A DNA stretch of 64,000 bases. Source: Capitella teleta (taxonomy: Eukaryota > Annelida > Polychaeta > Capitellidae). The notes under the pieces are model-generated. The model ran no database searches, had not been told where the DNA came from, and was given only the letters and a program-made list of their open reading frames with translations. The stretch is from NCBI GenBank assembly GCA_000328365.1, contig KB311801.1, forward strand, positions 268,046 to 332,045, read 5' to 3'. The translations under genes and the position numbers were made by a program. Positions 12,041 to 40,445 of the stretch are shown in pieces; positions within the stretch are counted from its first letter, which is position 1; every line of letters starts with the position of its first letter.

Positions 12041-13729
12041 TTAAATTTCTTCAACAATAGCCGAAGTCTGTGCGTTGCTATCGTTGGCCATGACACTGTC
12101 TGAAAGGATAACAAATGAACCATAAGAATCCAATAAGAGGGCCACAGACGCATTAAATTAAGCTTGCGAAGCAAGCAAACAGTGCTTGCATACAGCATAC
12201 GAAAGCACTTGATCATTGGGTCGAATATGTAATTGTTTCTCACCGACTGTTCGATCATGTACAATAATATTTAACTTAATAGATTAAAAAAAAAATATTT
12301 TGAATTTACCAATCACTATCTGATACGGCGGACTTTGTCGGAAGGCGACCTTCTCCTTCCTTCTGCCCGCATAGTTCATTTGAAACATGAGTTGTATGCT
12401 CATGCATCAGTCTGGAAGAAAAACAAGTAAATCCAATGCACCATGCATCCCAAAGAAAACACTCACCGATTCAAAACCCCTTCAACTTTCTTCCGGAGAG
12501 TTATTCCACCAATCCGGGACAGAAAGCCGACCTGAAATGGTAAAAAAAAAAGAGTCTTAGTAACGTTTGAATCATTTTCCGTGATACATTTAACAAGAAA
12601 TACGATACTGATGTGTTTGAATTGAATATGCTAATTGGGTAATGTTTATAATTTTATTCGTTTTTCAGCCCCTTCATATCTGATACATACAATTGTTTGA
12701 AACGATCTCTTAAATTAAAATCAAGTTCGATTCTGTTCTGTGCTGCGCGCATAATTGAGGACTAAAGTGCACATGAATCTGTTTAATCTCAAATAGCCAA
12801 GAATGCAGACTGCGGTGATTTAATTCACAAATTCCAGGTGTGACCAGCAGTTCAAAAAGAGGGGCCTGGTGGGTAGCATGCAGTGGCATGCCTAATCGCC
12901 TAATGTCTGAGTTATATCCCTCAACGGGAGGTCTCGATGGCAATTACTAGTATCAGAAAGTAAACGTCGGGAGATGTTATCTAGGACTTGATGCATGATG
13001 TCAAATTAAACATGATTGCAAACTTTCACTGGGATATCGTCATTATCGTGTGAATGGGACTGGGCAGGTTACATATTTACTTCTGTTAGTTTTTCCATTA
13101 GCGTTCGCCATCAGACAATTCTGTAATACTAGTAAATGTGGTGCCGAGAAGCCCCTTTCCACTTGAGCCCTATTATAGATTACAAGAAATTTATCGAGAA
13201 TGTCATACATGCAGGCCTATAATGATATTATTATTAGTTAATCAATTGTCTGTTGTTTATAACTAATGCATGTACTAAGGTTGATTACAGGGGGCATCCC
13301 GAGGGGTAAATTCACCTGTCATAAATGACGCGCCCGCTACAGCAATTAATGTGCAGTAAAAACCTGATAGTGATTTTTTTTCCCCTTTTTTTCTTTTTTC
13401 TTTCACTGATCGATTAATTAAGATTACTGCTTTAAATCAATTAAACCAGTCCAATGTTTTTATATAACTCACCTTATAGTAGATCAACAATATAGTTGAG
13501 CATACATATCTCGTATCTTCTGAAATTGGGCGGTTGGTTTCGCCGAACAGAATGCGCGCGATGCCAAGAGATTTTGAACACTGAAGTTCGCTCAGCACGT
13601 GTCGCAGCAGCGCACACTCGTCTCTGATTGGCTGCTGGCTCTCAGCGCGTTGTGCGCTCGGGGCAAATCGCAGGGACGAATTTGCTGGAAATGGCTGGTG
13701 AGCGACACTTGGCAGGCTAATAGCGCATC
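12041..13729 (-). CDS. Spliced gene of unknown function inside the ACGT element
   Basis: Four exons join in frame on the minus strand: 13729-13473 (upper limit uncertain), 12531-12467, 12411-12310 and 12095-12041, with GT-AG introns and a TAA stop at 12043-12041. Visible residues include LGIARILFGETNRPISED, FLSRIGGITLRKKVEGVLNR and HEHTTHVSNEL, and a Ser/Asp-rich end VSDSDCVMANDS. The first exon is GC- and CpG-rich against an AT-rich background, which supports coding. The IGG-x-x-L-(x)n-V-x-x-x-L-x-x-L pattern reminds me of DUF4806, a domain common in invertebrate repeats, but this is a weak resemblance. No start methionine was found and at least one exon is missing. It could be the cargo or mobility gene of the element, or a host gene between two repeats. 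Confidence 0.5.
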
Positions 13730-15080
13730 CTGCACGTTGTCTCTTATCAAAAACTCACCACACGCTCAGCTTTTGAATACTAGCAAACTAAAAACGGGAA
13801 GAAAATTCAATTATAGTGTTCGCAAAGCCACCGTAAAATCGAAATAGATACCTTCTATAAAGTATTACATTGCATGAAATATCTGTTATGTCCTTTCGAT
13901 TGTTGAAAAGTCGTGACCTCTATGAAGAATCTTTCCATTGATAATGGTTATAGGAAACTATAAATTACAGTGATGAGATTTTGAGTTTTTAGAGTTTACA
14001 TCACACCCCTGAAAACTGATGGAAAGACAAGTACCCCAGTTCTAGCTTAGTCTATGCGTCTTTAATACATTCACCGCCTATTTAACTTGTGCTATTGTAT
14101 TGTTTATATCAATATCTTTTTTTTCCTATTTTTGTATTTTGACTTTTTTTTCTTTCTTTCGTTTTTTGTTCATCATTCCGTTCCTTGGTATATTCTTTAT
14201 GTTTCACATAATGCAGGCGATACAAAGGGTTCATTCAGCCCTCGCCATTTGATTCTCTCTTATTTATTTCATTTATACATTTGTTACGTTTTATTTGTCT
14301 TGAGAATCAATAAAATAATTACCAAATTACCGAATATTTATTATAATAATCACATAATTATAATTCTGGCGTTGACAAAGCAGTTACTAATTGGTTTGTA
14401 ACATTGCTTTGACAAACACGAATGAACGCAGCGAAGCGAATGAGTATTTCGATGTGAAGAAACTTGCTCACACAAACTAGATCCTGCAATCAATTGAAAG
14501 TTCATTGTCAAGGAATTACAGTACACGTGTTTGTTTTATTTACATTGATAGGTGCTCCCTGTCTTCGCTACTAAATGTACCTTATAATGATCATCGGTGC
14601 ATTCCTCACATCATCGATGCATCTTTTGTCACATGTTCCATGGGATTTGAGAAAGCAAGCTAATTAGCAACTGAAGCCAAGTCCATGCCATCTCAAACTC
14701 TCGACTTTATAACTGTTATTCTCATCCTTTGATCAGCAAATGAGTTACCGTGCGATAATAGTTATTCCTTCGCAACCTCTGTAATCACAATGAATACTAT
14801 GCTGGTGTGGTTTTCATGAAACCATGTGTTATTCAGAGCTATATTTCAGTACATCTAATTGCACGTATGATGTTGAATCTTACATTGATGGGTTCACAAG
14901 AGAACGATCTATCCTAATATGTAAAATATATAGCTATGCTTGCGTACATATTGAAATTACAGAGCGGTGAAGTCGAAGCTTTTTGAGTGAAACACGTGGC
15001 GGTGACCGGGTATCTGCTGTGGCAATGCATGTGTTAATTAAGATATCTTTTGCCTGCTGGGTACCAGAAGTATTATACAA

Positions 15081-15960
15081 CATAAAGTTTGAATCAAATT
15101 CAGACCAAACACGACGGCTAATGGACGTCGAAATCGGTATGTCGCCTGGACGTCAGGATCTTGACGTCCGCCTGACGCTGGGTTACGTTACCAGGATATG
15201 CATAGCTAGCAGACTCAAAGCTTTACATTTTCGTAGAAAAAATGATGTGACCAGTTAAAAGATAAGTAGCAAAAGTTGTTTGGAAAACACTTATTCAAAG
15301 CTTTTGTTTAATTAAAATGAATATTCAATTAGCATTTTACGCTATTACACACAACATAATTTATGCAAAATCAACATAAAGTTTGAATCAAATTCAGACC
15401 AAACACGACGGCTAATGGACGTCAAAATCAGTACGTCACCTGGACGTCAGGATCTTGACGTCCACCTGACATTGGGTTACGTTACCAGGATATGCAGAGC
15501 TAGCAGACTCAAAGCTTTACATTTTCGTAGAAAAAATGATGTGACCAGTCAAAAGATAAATAGCAAAAGTTGTTTGGAAAACACTTATTCGAAGCTTTTG
15601 TTTGATTAAAATGAATATTCAATTAGCATTTTACGCTATTACACATAACATAGTTTATGCAAAATCAACATAAAGTTTGAATCAAATTCAGACCAAACAC
15701 GACGGCTAATGGACGTCGAAATCAGTACATCGCCTGGATGTCAGGATCTTGACGTCCACCTGACGTTGGGTTATGTTACCAGGATATGCAGAGCTAGCGG
15801 CACAAAGCTTTACATTTTCGTAAAAAAAATGATGTGACCAGTTAAAAGATAAATAGCAAAAGTTGTTTGGAAAACACTTATTTGAAGCTTTTGTTTGATT
15901 AAAATGAATATTCAATTAACATTTTACGTTATTACACACAACATAATTTAATGCGAAATC
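15081..15960 (+). repeat. 294-bp tandem repeat, three units plus a diverged partial fourth
   Basis: Units start at 15081, 15375 and 15669 (CATAAAGTTTGAATCAAATT), giving an exact 294-bp period with a few substitutions. Each unit has a cluster of GACGTC-type sites followed by an AT-rich half. A diverged fourth copy begins near 15960 and passes into the right end of the large element. Confidence 0.9.
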
Positions 15961-16088
15961 ACCATTAATTTTGGACTAAACTCGGACCAAAGATGACGTC
16001 TGGTGAACGTTGGGTTACGTCCACCTGACGTCCGACCTAATTCGGACGTCCAGCCAACGTTGGGCTAACGTTGGGTGTTTGCTGGGTA

Positions 16089-17170
16089 GTTGCAGGTACT
16101 ACTGTATTATTCGTAATCAGATGCAGTACGTCTTCATGTCTTGCAGAAGTGGCAGCACTCATCAGAACGATGTGCGAATTTCAGATTTATTTGTATATAT
16201 TTTGATATACAGTGTATATGTACTAGTGACGTGTTCGTTTAGTTGTTAGTGTAACGCAGTTGCATGAATTTAATTTATATATGGTACCGGTAATTATAAA
16301 GTGCATGGATGATGTACACATTGAAAACGAAGATAGAAGATGAGTGGTGAGAATGAGCACAGAATGAGTCGTAATCAGACGAACAGTTGACAATGAGTAC
16401 TCTGTGACCCAACCAGGCCTACCTCTCTCCTCTCCCTTCCTAATTGTTTTCTTAAACTTGAAAAATATTGTGGATGGTGCTTAGCTTAACCTGTAATCTG
16501 AAAAACCATTCTCAGACGACCGTTATGATTGATCTATAGTTACCGGATGTTTACGACGACGCTATTCTCAGATCCCTACAATCGTTATTGTTGATATAGC
16601 TCATATTCCAGATAATGGAACGATATTCATGGACGTTGGCTGCCTGAATATTTTAAATAATGACGCAATCAATTGTTGTTCAAGGTTTGTTATTAAATCC
16701 AATCTGTTTAGATTGTTTAAAATGAATTTGAGTCGTCGGTGAGCGATAGTAGATCGAAATACAATATCAAAATCCCTATCTCTTAACTGACAGTGACAGG
16801 TTCAAGTAACTGGTAACGAGTGTTACCAAACGGCACTTTCCTTGTTTTCTCTCTCCCTTTACCAGTCTGAATTGTTGATTTAAAAGACTGTAAGCGAGGC
16901 TTGTTCTGACCACCCCCCTTCCCTATCTCAGAGCTTTTCCAAATAAGTAGATGATTGTCAGTGTCAGACCGCGGAGCTGCTATTAAGATTAAGATATCAT
17001 ATTCATAAAAAACAACTTAAACACACTCTTCTCAAATAGTTACTTTTCTTTCTCTCTCTCTCTCTGGGTTCAATTCCACGAAAATACTGTTTTTTTAGTG
17101 GGTCATTAAGTTCGTGCAATACAAATGGAATATCAAAAATGTAAAGACCTCAGTCTGGGAGTGGCGTCGT
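16089..17170. other. Intergenic, with a short TC microsatellite
   Basis: No exon or known repeat recognised. A (TC)n run lies at about 17051-17066. Confidence 0.5.
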
Positions 17171-17860
17171 TCAACACAGAATCATGTCTGCCGGTGAAAG
17201 AGTGGAGAAAGTCAATTCGATCGTTGGCTGAGGTAGGATGTGCTGGGTGTCGCAGCGAGGAATGGTTGACTGGATATTGCGGATCTTTTCAATGAAAAAA
17301 TCACTGAATCGCTCTGCAGGATTGTCCGATGATGTTGGTAGAGGACTGGTGGTTGCTCTGCCAAGCAGGCCATTAACAATAGCAAGCTTGCGAGTGTCAC
17401 TCATGCAGGCAGCGACTTTGTCCTGGTAAAAGTCTCGCTTTGCTTCGTCGATCATGGCCTGAATGTCATCTCGTGCCTGTTGATAGCGATTAATGGTTGA
17501 TTTCGTCTGCCTCCAGCGAGTCTCAGCTCTGCGACGCCTTTGCTTCTCGGCGCGGATGCTCTTGTACCATTCCGCATTTCTTCATATAGGAATCTTCTTG
17601 TTGCGGGCTGAGGAGATCTGGTTAAGAATTGTCTTCAACTCAAAGTCGTTCCTTTCCACCATCTCATTGAGACTCAGATTATCGGGTGGCGACGAGAGAG
17701 GTGAAGCAGCGATGAGTTGTTCGATGGAAGCTGGGTCGATGGAGGAAATCCTATGGTATGTTACTTCTCTTATGGGATTTGGCACCTTTGGCACATCGAC
17801 ATTCACAAAAACTGGAAAGTGGTCTGAGATGCAGTGATCCCTCACTCTAGACATTTAAAT
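17171..17860 (-). mobile_element. LINE fragment covering the end of the endonuclease and the linker to the RT
   Basis: Reading leftward, the first frame contains ISDHFPVFVNVDVPK, the catalytic SDH motif that ends APE-type endonucleases of non-LTR retrotransposons. After a stop and frameshift near 17575 a second frame runs RRAETRWRQTKSTINRY and then AKRDFYQDKVAACMSD, the basic linker between endonuclease and reverse transcriptase in CR1/L2-like LINEs. It stops before the RT domain, with both ends truncated, so it is not functional. Confidence 0.8.
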
Positions 17861-18018
17861 TGCAATCAGCTTTCAATAAGCTGAACTAAGATATATTGCA
17901 TGACAATATAGACTCAAATTATCTCCGGCTGCACATTTGCGCAATGTCCTTCATTTTGATATGCTATATGACTATGTTTGCGTGAATAGTTATATCTTGA
18001 CCTAATTAAATAATTAAT

Positions 18019-18750
18019 TAACGATTTAACCATGTTCCACAATTGCGAATCACTTTTAGTATGTTAATAAGGGTGCTACCCCACACAGTATTCCATTGAA
18101 ACCGTTTGTGTTGCAATTATGTCTACCTTGAATCTTATTTTGACTGGACCAATGTCATAATATGGATTGTTGTGCATAGTGAATCCCTGCATAACCACCT
18201 TGGTAATAGGCATAATTATTTCATCAATTCATGCAATTACTACAATTAGTAATTCAAGTTCCTAATTCATTGTAGCTATCTCCCCGTCACGTTATCACTC
18301 CATGTTTTCTCCTTCTCTTATCACTACGGAGTTACTGATACACAACTGATTTACTCTCTCATATCTTCCACAGTTGGCCAGTGCGGCAATCAGATCGGCT
18401 GCCGTTTCTGGGATCTCGCATTGAGAGAACACTCCAGCATCAACAAGGTACGCCTTCTTCTCAGTTACATAACAGTAGACTTCAGTTTTAATGATGCCTT
18501 CACAGCAAGGCGTGTATGATGAAGCCATGAGCAGCTTCTTCAGGAATGTTGACACAAGATACGAAAACCACTCGGACATTCCATGTGGCAATGCTAAGGG
18601 CAAGATTCGGTCGCTGAAAGCTAGGGTTGGTGTTTTGGTGAGATTTCTGAATGAGTGAAAGATTTGTTTGAATTCAGGCTGTACTGGTTGACATGGAAGA
18701 GGGAGTGGTCAGTCAGATGGTCAAGGGTCCTCTCAGGGGAATCTTTGACA
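18019..18750 (+). other. Duplicated block: truncated copy of TUBE1 exons beside a gap
   Basis: These 732 bases are repeated at 19395-20126 with an offset of exactly 1376 and essentially no differences. They include epsilon-tubulin exon sequences (18374-18447, 18506-18625 and the start of the next exon at 18678) and their introns, and then run into the N gap. Perfect identity including introns next to a scaffold gap suggests two alleles or contig ends placed in series, not a real second gene. Sequence left of 18019 and left of 19395 differs, as expected for haplotypes with different upstream insertions. Confidence 0.85.
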
Positions 18751-18800
18751 NNNNNNNNNNNNNNNNNNNNNNNNNNNNNNNNNNNNNNNNNNNNNNNNNN
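18751..18800. other. Assembly gap (50 N)
   Basis: Fifty undefined bases, the usual fixed-size scaffold gap. The true distance is unknown. It lies where the duplicated TUBE1 block breaks off in the middle of an exon. Confidence 0.99.
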
Positions 18801-19749
18801 ATAATGCATTCCGAATATCGGGGTTAGCATTGCGCCTATGGGAGAATGGCTTCCATTGCGAAGTATAGGAGGCAAACGTCAGCTGATGGCTTGGTTTGGC
18901 TGATGGCTGATTGGTTCTCGTGAAGCTGTCGATTTCAGACAATCAGAGCAGAGCATCTTCGCCATAAAAGGACATCTTTGTTGTTTACGAAACGAAAGCG
19001 CATGCGTGGTGCACTCTGGCTGACCTTTTTACTGTTTCAGGATGAGAAGCATGGTAGGTGTCCTAGAAAATCGCTTGTTAAAATAAGAAAAATAGCGAAA
19101 AATATTTTTGTTCGCGCCTGACTGGTGGCAAAATGATTATTCTATCTATTTCCGAAAAGAAAATAAAAAAATATCCAAGGGTTTAGTCGCAGGACACGCT
19201 GATATGACGAGGCCCATTGTAACAGATGGGGAACTCGGTGTTTCATCACAGCTGCTGACGTCACGCCTAGTTAGCAATATATCGCCCGCGAAATCGTTAG
19301 CGATGATATTCCTTGTGTGGGCCAGGCATAGGAATCATTTATGGTGCATCAAATAACGACTCAAAGTCAATTTTTAACCAGTTCTCCCTCCCTTTAACGA
19401 TTTAACCATGTTCCACAATTGCGAATCACTTTTAGTATGTTAATAAGGGTGCTACCCCACACAGTATTCCATTGAAACCGTTTGTGTTGCAATTATGTCT
19501 ACCTTGAATCTTATTTTGACTGGACCAATGTCATAATATGGATTGTTGTGCATAGTGAATCCCTGCATAACCACCTTGGTAATAGGCATAATTATTTCAT
19601 CAATTCATGCAATTACTACAATTAGTAATTCAAGTTCCTAATTCATTGTAGCTATCTCCCCGTCACGTTATCACTCCATGTTTTCTCCTTCTCTTATCAC
19701 TACGGAGTTACTGATACACAACTGATTTACTCTCTCATATCTTCCACAG
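18801..19749. other. Sequence upstream of visible TUBE1 exons
   Basis: Bases 18801-19394 are unique and should hold the TUBE1 promoter or first intron. The short first exon (about eight residues, MTQSVVVQ in human) was not found. Bases 19395-19749 are the duplicated intron sequence. Confidence 0.5.
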
Positions 19750-36899
<17,150 letters not shown>

Positions 36900-36919
36900 T
36901 CATTGCGTATTATGATATT

Positions 36920-37246
36920 AATAAATATAGTTATGTATGGAAAGAGTGGAAATAATTTTGAGCATTTTGACCTTGCATAATTATTGTAGAAATAATTCAT
37001 TCTTTAAAGCGATCGTCCTATCGTTATCTATCAAAAGACAGCTGCGAAGAGCTGAAGATGAAATTCATTGTAATAGAAATGACGAAGGAATAGAGAGAGG
37101 AAGATGATTAACGTAACGGGTAGCATATACACGTGTACGCGAATCATGCGATCATAATTTGAGAATCACAATCACGAAATATAACTACTTGTACATACAT
37201 GTACATGTACGGTATAATTTATGTCTTCTCGAAGCCCTAATATACA
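36920..37246. other. Downstream flank of TUBE1
   Basis: Intergenic. It holds the likely cleavage region after AATAAA. Nothing else recognised. Confidence 0.5.
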
Positions 37247-37911
37247 CAGAGGGCCACAAGTAGTCTATTTACTCCATGTTAAAGACAAACTTATAAAATT
37301 GGCTAAAATGTATCAATTATTTAAAAAAATTACTACACGGTATGGATTGACTATGTTATTCTGCGCCCATTTATGCAAAGAAATCAAGTAAAAAGTCCAT
37401 TTTGGAGGAGGGAGGAACATTTATTGGTGAGTGATCGCAAAGAGAGCAAAATCAGATGTGCCCCTGAACGAGCATTGAGGAATGTCATGTCTAGTAAGGC
37501 GCAAAATCTCTGCTTTGTTTTGATTTTAGGAGATACAGATTAGTGCTACTCCCCAACATGCCTCTCAAACAAAACAATAGTGCGAGAGCGTTGCATAATT
37601 CATGCGTCCAATGAAGCCTATCCATGGTCCGGGGCCTTGTTTGCCACCAAAAGTGGAAATATCGCGGAATGACGAGTGCACTCTATAAATTGAGATAAAT
37701 CGGCATAAATGTTGACGAAATTGAAATAAAAATGACGGGAACAGCATCATGACATGTTAGACTAACCATACCAAGTATTTGTATCTCTTACCCTAGTGTG
37801 ATTTTTACACTGCGATTTGTTTTGTAACACTTTCTCAGAAATGCGTAGCGCCATTGAAAAGCAATGAGCACTTTAACATGGAGTAGATAAGACTACTTTT
37901 GGCCCACTCTG
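37247..37911 (+). mobile_element. TA-flanked MITE (GGGCCAAAAG family), both ends present
   Basis: The left end CAGAGGGCCACAAGTAGTCT and right end AGACTACTTTTGGCCC..CTCTG are inverted copies. Just inside them CTCCATGTTAA and TTAACATGGAG also pair. TA flanks the right end. It is about 665 bp with no coding capacity. Other copies or fragments lie at 9445, 35968 and 44593. TA target and size suggest a Tc1/mariner-type non-autonomous element. Confidence 0.75.
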
Positions 37912-38689
37912 TATTGTTACGTTTGAAACATTGCCTTCTCTGTCGAAATGGATTCCCTGTGATGACAACAATCCGACTGGACAGAAGATCCGACAAGCAT
38001 CAGTTCAAGACTGGCTGAAGACGGACAGCACGTGCCAATATGGACAATGCGTTTTGAATCTTTATTTCATCATTCAAGATTCATAACGCATTGCTTCATT
38101 CATTGTGTGATTCAACAGTGCGCTATGATCGGTGATCTCTACACCTTTGGATTCCTCTGCCCTGAATCGATTGTTTCCCAATGATGTGTTAATCATTGCA
38201 CAAGATTTTCTATGGATATCACAATTCTAAGGACTCTAAACAAGCACTCAAGTTTGGGTGGTTCAGATTCAACAAGTTTTCTTTTTTTCAGGAATAATAA
38301 AATAAAATAGAATATGTTATTCTGCATGTGCACCATAGGCGTACCCATGATTTGTGGAGGGTAGGGAGGGGGTGGGGTGCTGCTCCGCCCGAGATTGCAG
38401 TTCCTACTGGCAGCGTAGATTATCACATGCCGAATTGATATAAATGAGGCTCATTATAATGTAGAAGTGTCAAGGACAAGATAATTTTATCTGCGAAAGG
38501 ATATTCACTGTGCCGATGACATCTCAGAGTTAGGGTTAAGGTTAGGATATGGACATAATATGACCCAAGTTTGATCACCCAGGTGTTCTTGGGGCAAGTT
38601 AGATATCCTCAGAAAACCCTGACATATATAAGCAGATGTCCTGAGAGCATCTGGGTCATCTACATACACCTCCAGAGAACATTCAGAGT
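37912..38689. other. Intergenic
   Basis: Nothing coding recognised. CATAGGCGTACCCATGATTT at 38334 looks like the end of another dispersed repeat. Confidence 0.4.
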
Positions 38690-39032
38690 GAGTGAGTGAT
38701 GGAGTTTTACGGCTCCACCCAATCCGATCGGATGATACGGGCGCCAGAACAGAAGGCCCGGGACCGGGGTTTCCTCCTACTCTTATCGATAAATCCCAAG
38801 GGTTCTTTATCCTGCATACCACCATAGACAGTATTACACAGCGCCCGGCCTTGTTACGCAGTTGGGCAGCACTGCAGAGTCACCGAAGAATTACAATTAT
38901 AACGAATTATAATTATAATTTACAATCATAACGCCCGTGGCCTGATCGGGTCTCAAACCCGGGACCTCGACCCCCACGGTCGGCATTGGATTGTAGTCAG
39001 CGGTTTAACCCACTGAGCTATCCGGTGCCCTT
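38690..39032 (-). mobile_element. tRNA-derived SINE, copy 1
   Basis: Read on the minus strand, the head has a polymerase III A box (TAGCTCAGTGGGTTAA) and a B box (GGGTTTGAGACCC) 40-50 nt later, as in a tRNA gene. A unique body follows (CTGCAGTGCTGCCCAACTG), and a short ATCACTCACTC microsatellite forms the tail. Two further copies share the body (40145-40440 and 58385-58600). It is transcribed by RNA polymerase III and copied by a partner LINE. Confidence 0.8.
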
Positions 39033-39059
39033 CACAGAATATTCAGGTGGAGACAAATC

Positions 39060-39325
39060 CACGATACAAATTTCTTACTCAGGCAGAATAGCTTGAAACC
39101 AGATGAGTGCGATATTTCTTTTTGAGAACTGCTGAAAATTCTCCCATGGTTAACGATAGGAGAATTACTTTTGTCACGTCACCACAGTCTGAAATCGAAT
39201 GCAAGAAGAAATCGAGATTTTGAACCTTTCAAATTCGAGGTATCTCGATATTAGCCCACAGCAAACCTATTGTCTAAAAATATGTCAGCCAAAAGGCGTA
39301 CTGGTTATTTGGGATGCATCCTCTA
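39060..39325 (-). mobile_element. Reversed fragment of the TTAA MITE family
   Basis: Blocks such as TACTCAGGCAGAATAGCTTG, AGGTATCTCGATATTAGCCC and AAAGGCGTA match the reverse strand of 42307-42741. The ends are missing or degraded. Confidence 0.6.
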
Positions 39326-39326
39326 C

Positions 39327-39380
39327 CATCCATTATCATCCATTATCATCCATTATCATCCATTATCATCCATTATCATT
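39327..39380 (+). repeat. 10-bp tandem repeat (CATCCATTAT)n
   Basis: About five copies of CATCCATTAT in a row, located just beyond the reversed MITE fragment. Confidence 0.9.
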
Positions 39381-40144
39381 CGTTACTAGTTCAAAACAAC
39401 CAGAGATCGATCCTTTTTAATATACCTATAATTTATGTTAAGCAAATGCAGATCTTGACTGAGAACTACAAAGAAGCACGTGCAGTGTGGTCATTATTTT
39501 GCAGAGAGAAATAAAATTACACTTCAAATGGTATTTGAAAACAAATAAAACCTCCTTAAGTTCATTTGACATCCTGTGTATAATTAAAATCAAGCGATCC
39601 ACAGCAAAGAAGGGCTGATAACCGCACCTTCTTCTTCTTTCGATCAAAGCGGTCTTATTCAGCATTGTTAGAAGAAAGGGAGTCCAAGAGAACAGAAAGT
39701 CTTAAAACCCACCTCCAATCCCCCAATTTTAAACTTGGGTTTAAATTAGCACCATCACCGTAGCCGTCTGTAATTATTAGCAATGAGAGTCCACTTTTAT
39801 TTTGTAGAAGAGGGTGCACTCGCCCGGGTCGCCCAATGGCACGTGCGCCCAGGCTACATGTTTGATTACAGTGTTATGTAGAACTATTACAACGACGTCT
39901 CAAAAGCTTCATAACTGTGTCTGACATCTGATTGCTTTTTCCCTCCACACATTTATTTATCTCATCAAATGTTTGATGATAACCGTTTTCCTCTCTCAAA
40001 TATGGTGATAATAATATTTTGATCGCACACACTTCTTGTATTTGCGTGTAATGTGAATTTAACGATCCAACGCATGACGCATCTCTATTCTCTGAATATA
40101 GGATATCCAGTGCGATATCTTCTGATTGTTTCGTGTATCCTGGT
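39381..40144. other. Intergenic
   Basis: No exon, RNA gene or known repeat seen. Confidence 0.4.
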
Positions 40145-40440
40145 TAATGGGGTATAATGGAGTTTCACGGCTCCACCCAACCCATTCGGGAGATACGGGC
40201 ACCAGAACAAAAGGCCTGGGACTGGGGTTTCCCCTACTCTTATCGATAAATCCCAAGGATCCCTACATACCACCCCTGCATACCACAATAGACAGTAGTA
40301 CACAGAGCCCGGTCTTGTTACACAGTTGGGCAACACTGCAGATCAAGTAACCGAAGAATTACAATTACATGTATAACGAATAGCAATTATAATTCACGAT
40401 TATAACGCCCACGGCCCGATCGGGTCTCGAGCCCGGTACC
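40145..40440 (-). mobile_element. tRNA-derived SINE, copy 2, head truncated
   Basis: Closely similar to the body of copy 1 (GGCCTGGGACTGGGG, TATCGATAAATCCCAAGG, CAGTTGGGCA). The B box is retained (GGGCTCGAGACCC on the minus strand) but the A box side is lost at about 40445. Confidence 0.75.
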
Positions 40441-40445
40441 TCGAC

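Larger units (their letters stand above)
11505..16088. mobile_element. Large ACGT-array element with TACCCAGCAAACA inverted ends
   Basis: The left boundary reads TACCCAGCAAACA (11505-11517). The right boundary reads its exact reverse complement TGTTTGCTGGGTA (16076-16088). If TA is the duplicated target, the inverted repeats are the 11 bp CCCAGCAAACA. Both subterminal regions (11530-11950 and 15120-16070) are full of ACGT motifs, mostly 10-13 bp apart. The interior holds a 24-bp minisatellite, a spliced gene on the minus strand and a 294-bp tandem repeat. A truncated second copy of the right end lies at 8261. Alternatively, two separate small elements of one family flank a host gene. The window cannot decide, and I cannot assign a named superfamily. 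Confidence 0.5.

Noticed and set aside
15081-15960. CRISPR-like repeat array
   Set aside because: Eukaryotic context, 294-bp units without spacer-repeat alternation. It is an ordinary tandem repeat.
18295-18750. A second epsilon-tubulin gene
   Set aside because: Base-for-base copy including introns beside a scaffold gap and cut inside an exon. Best read as an assembly duplication.
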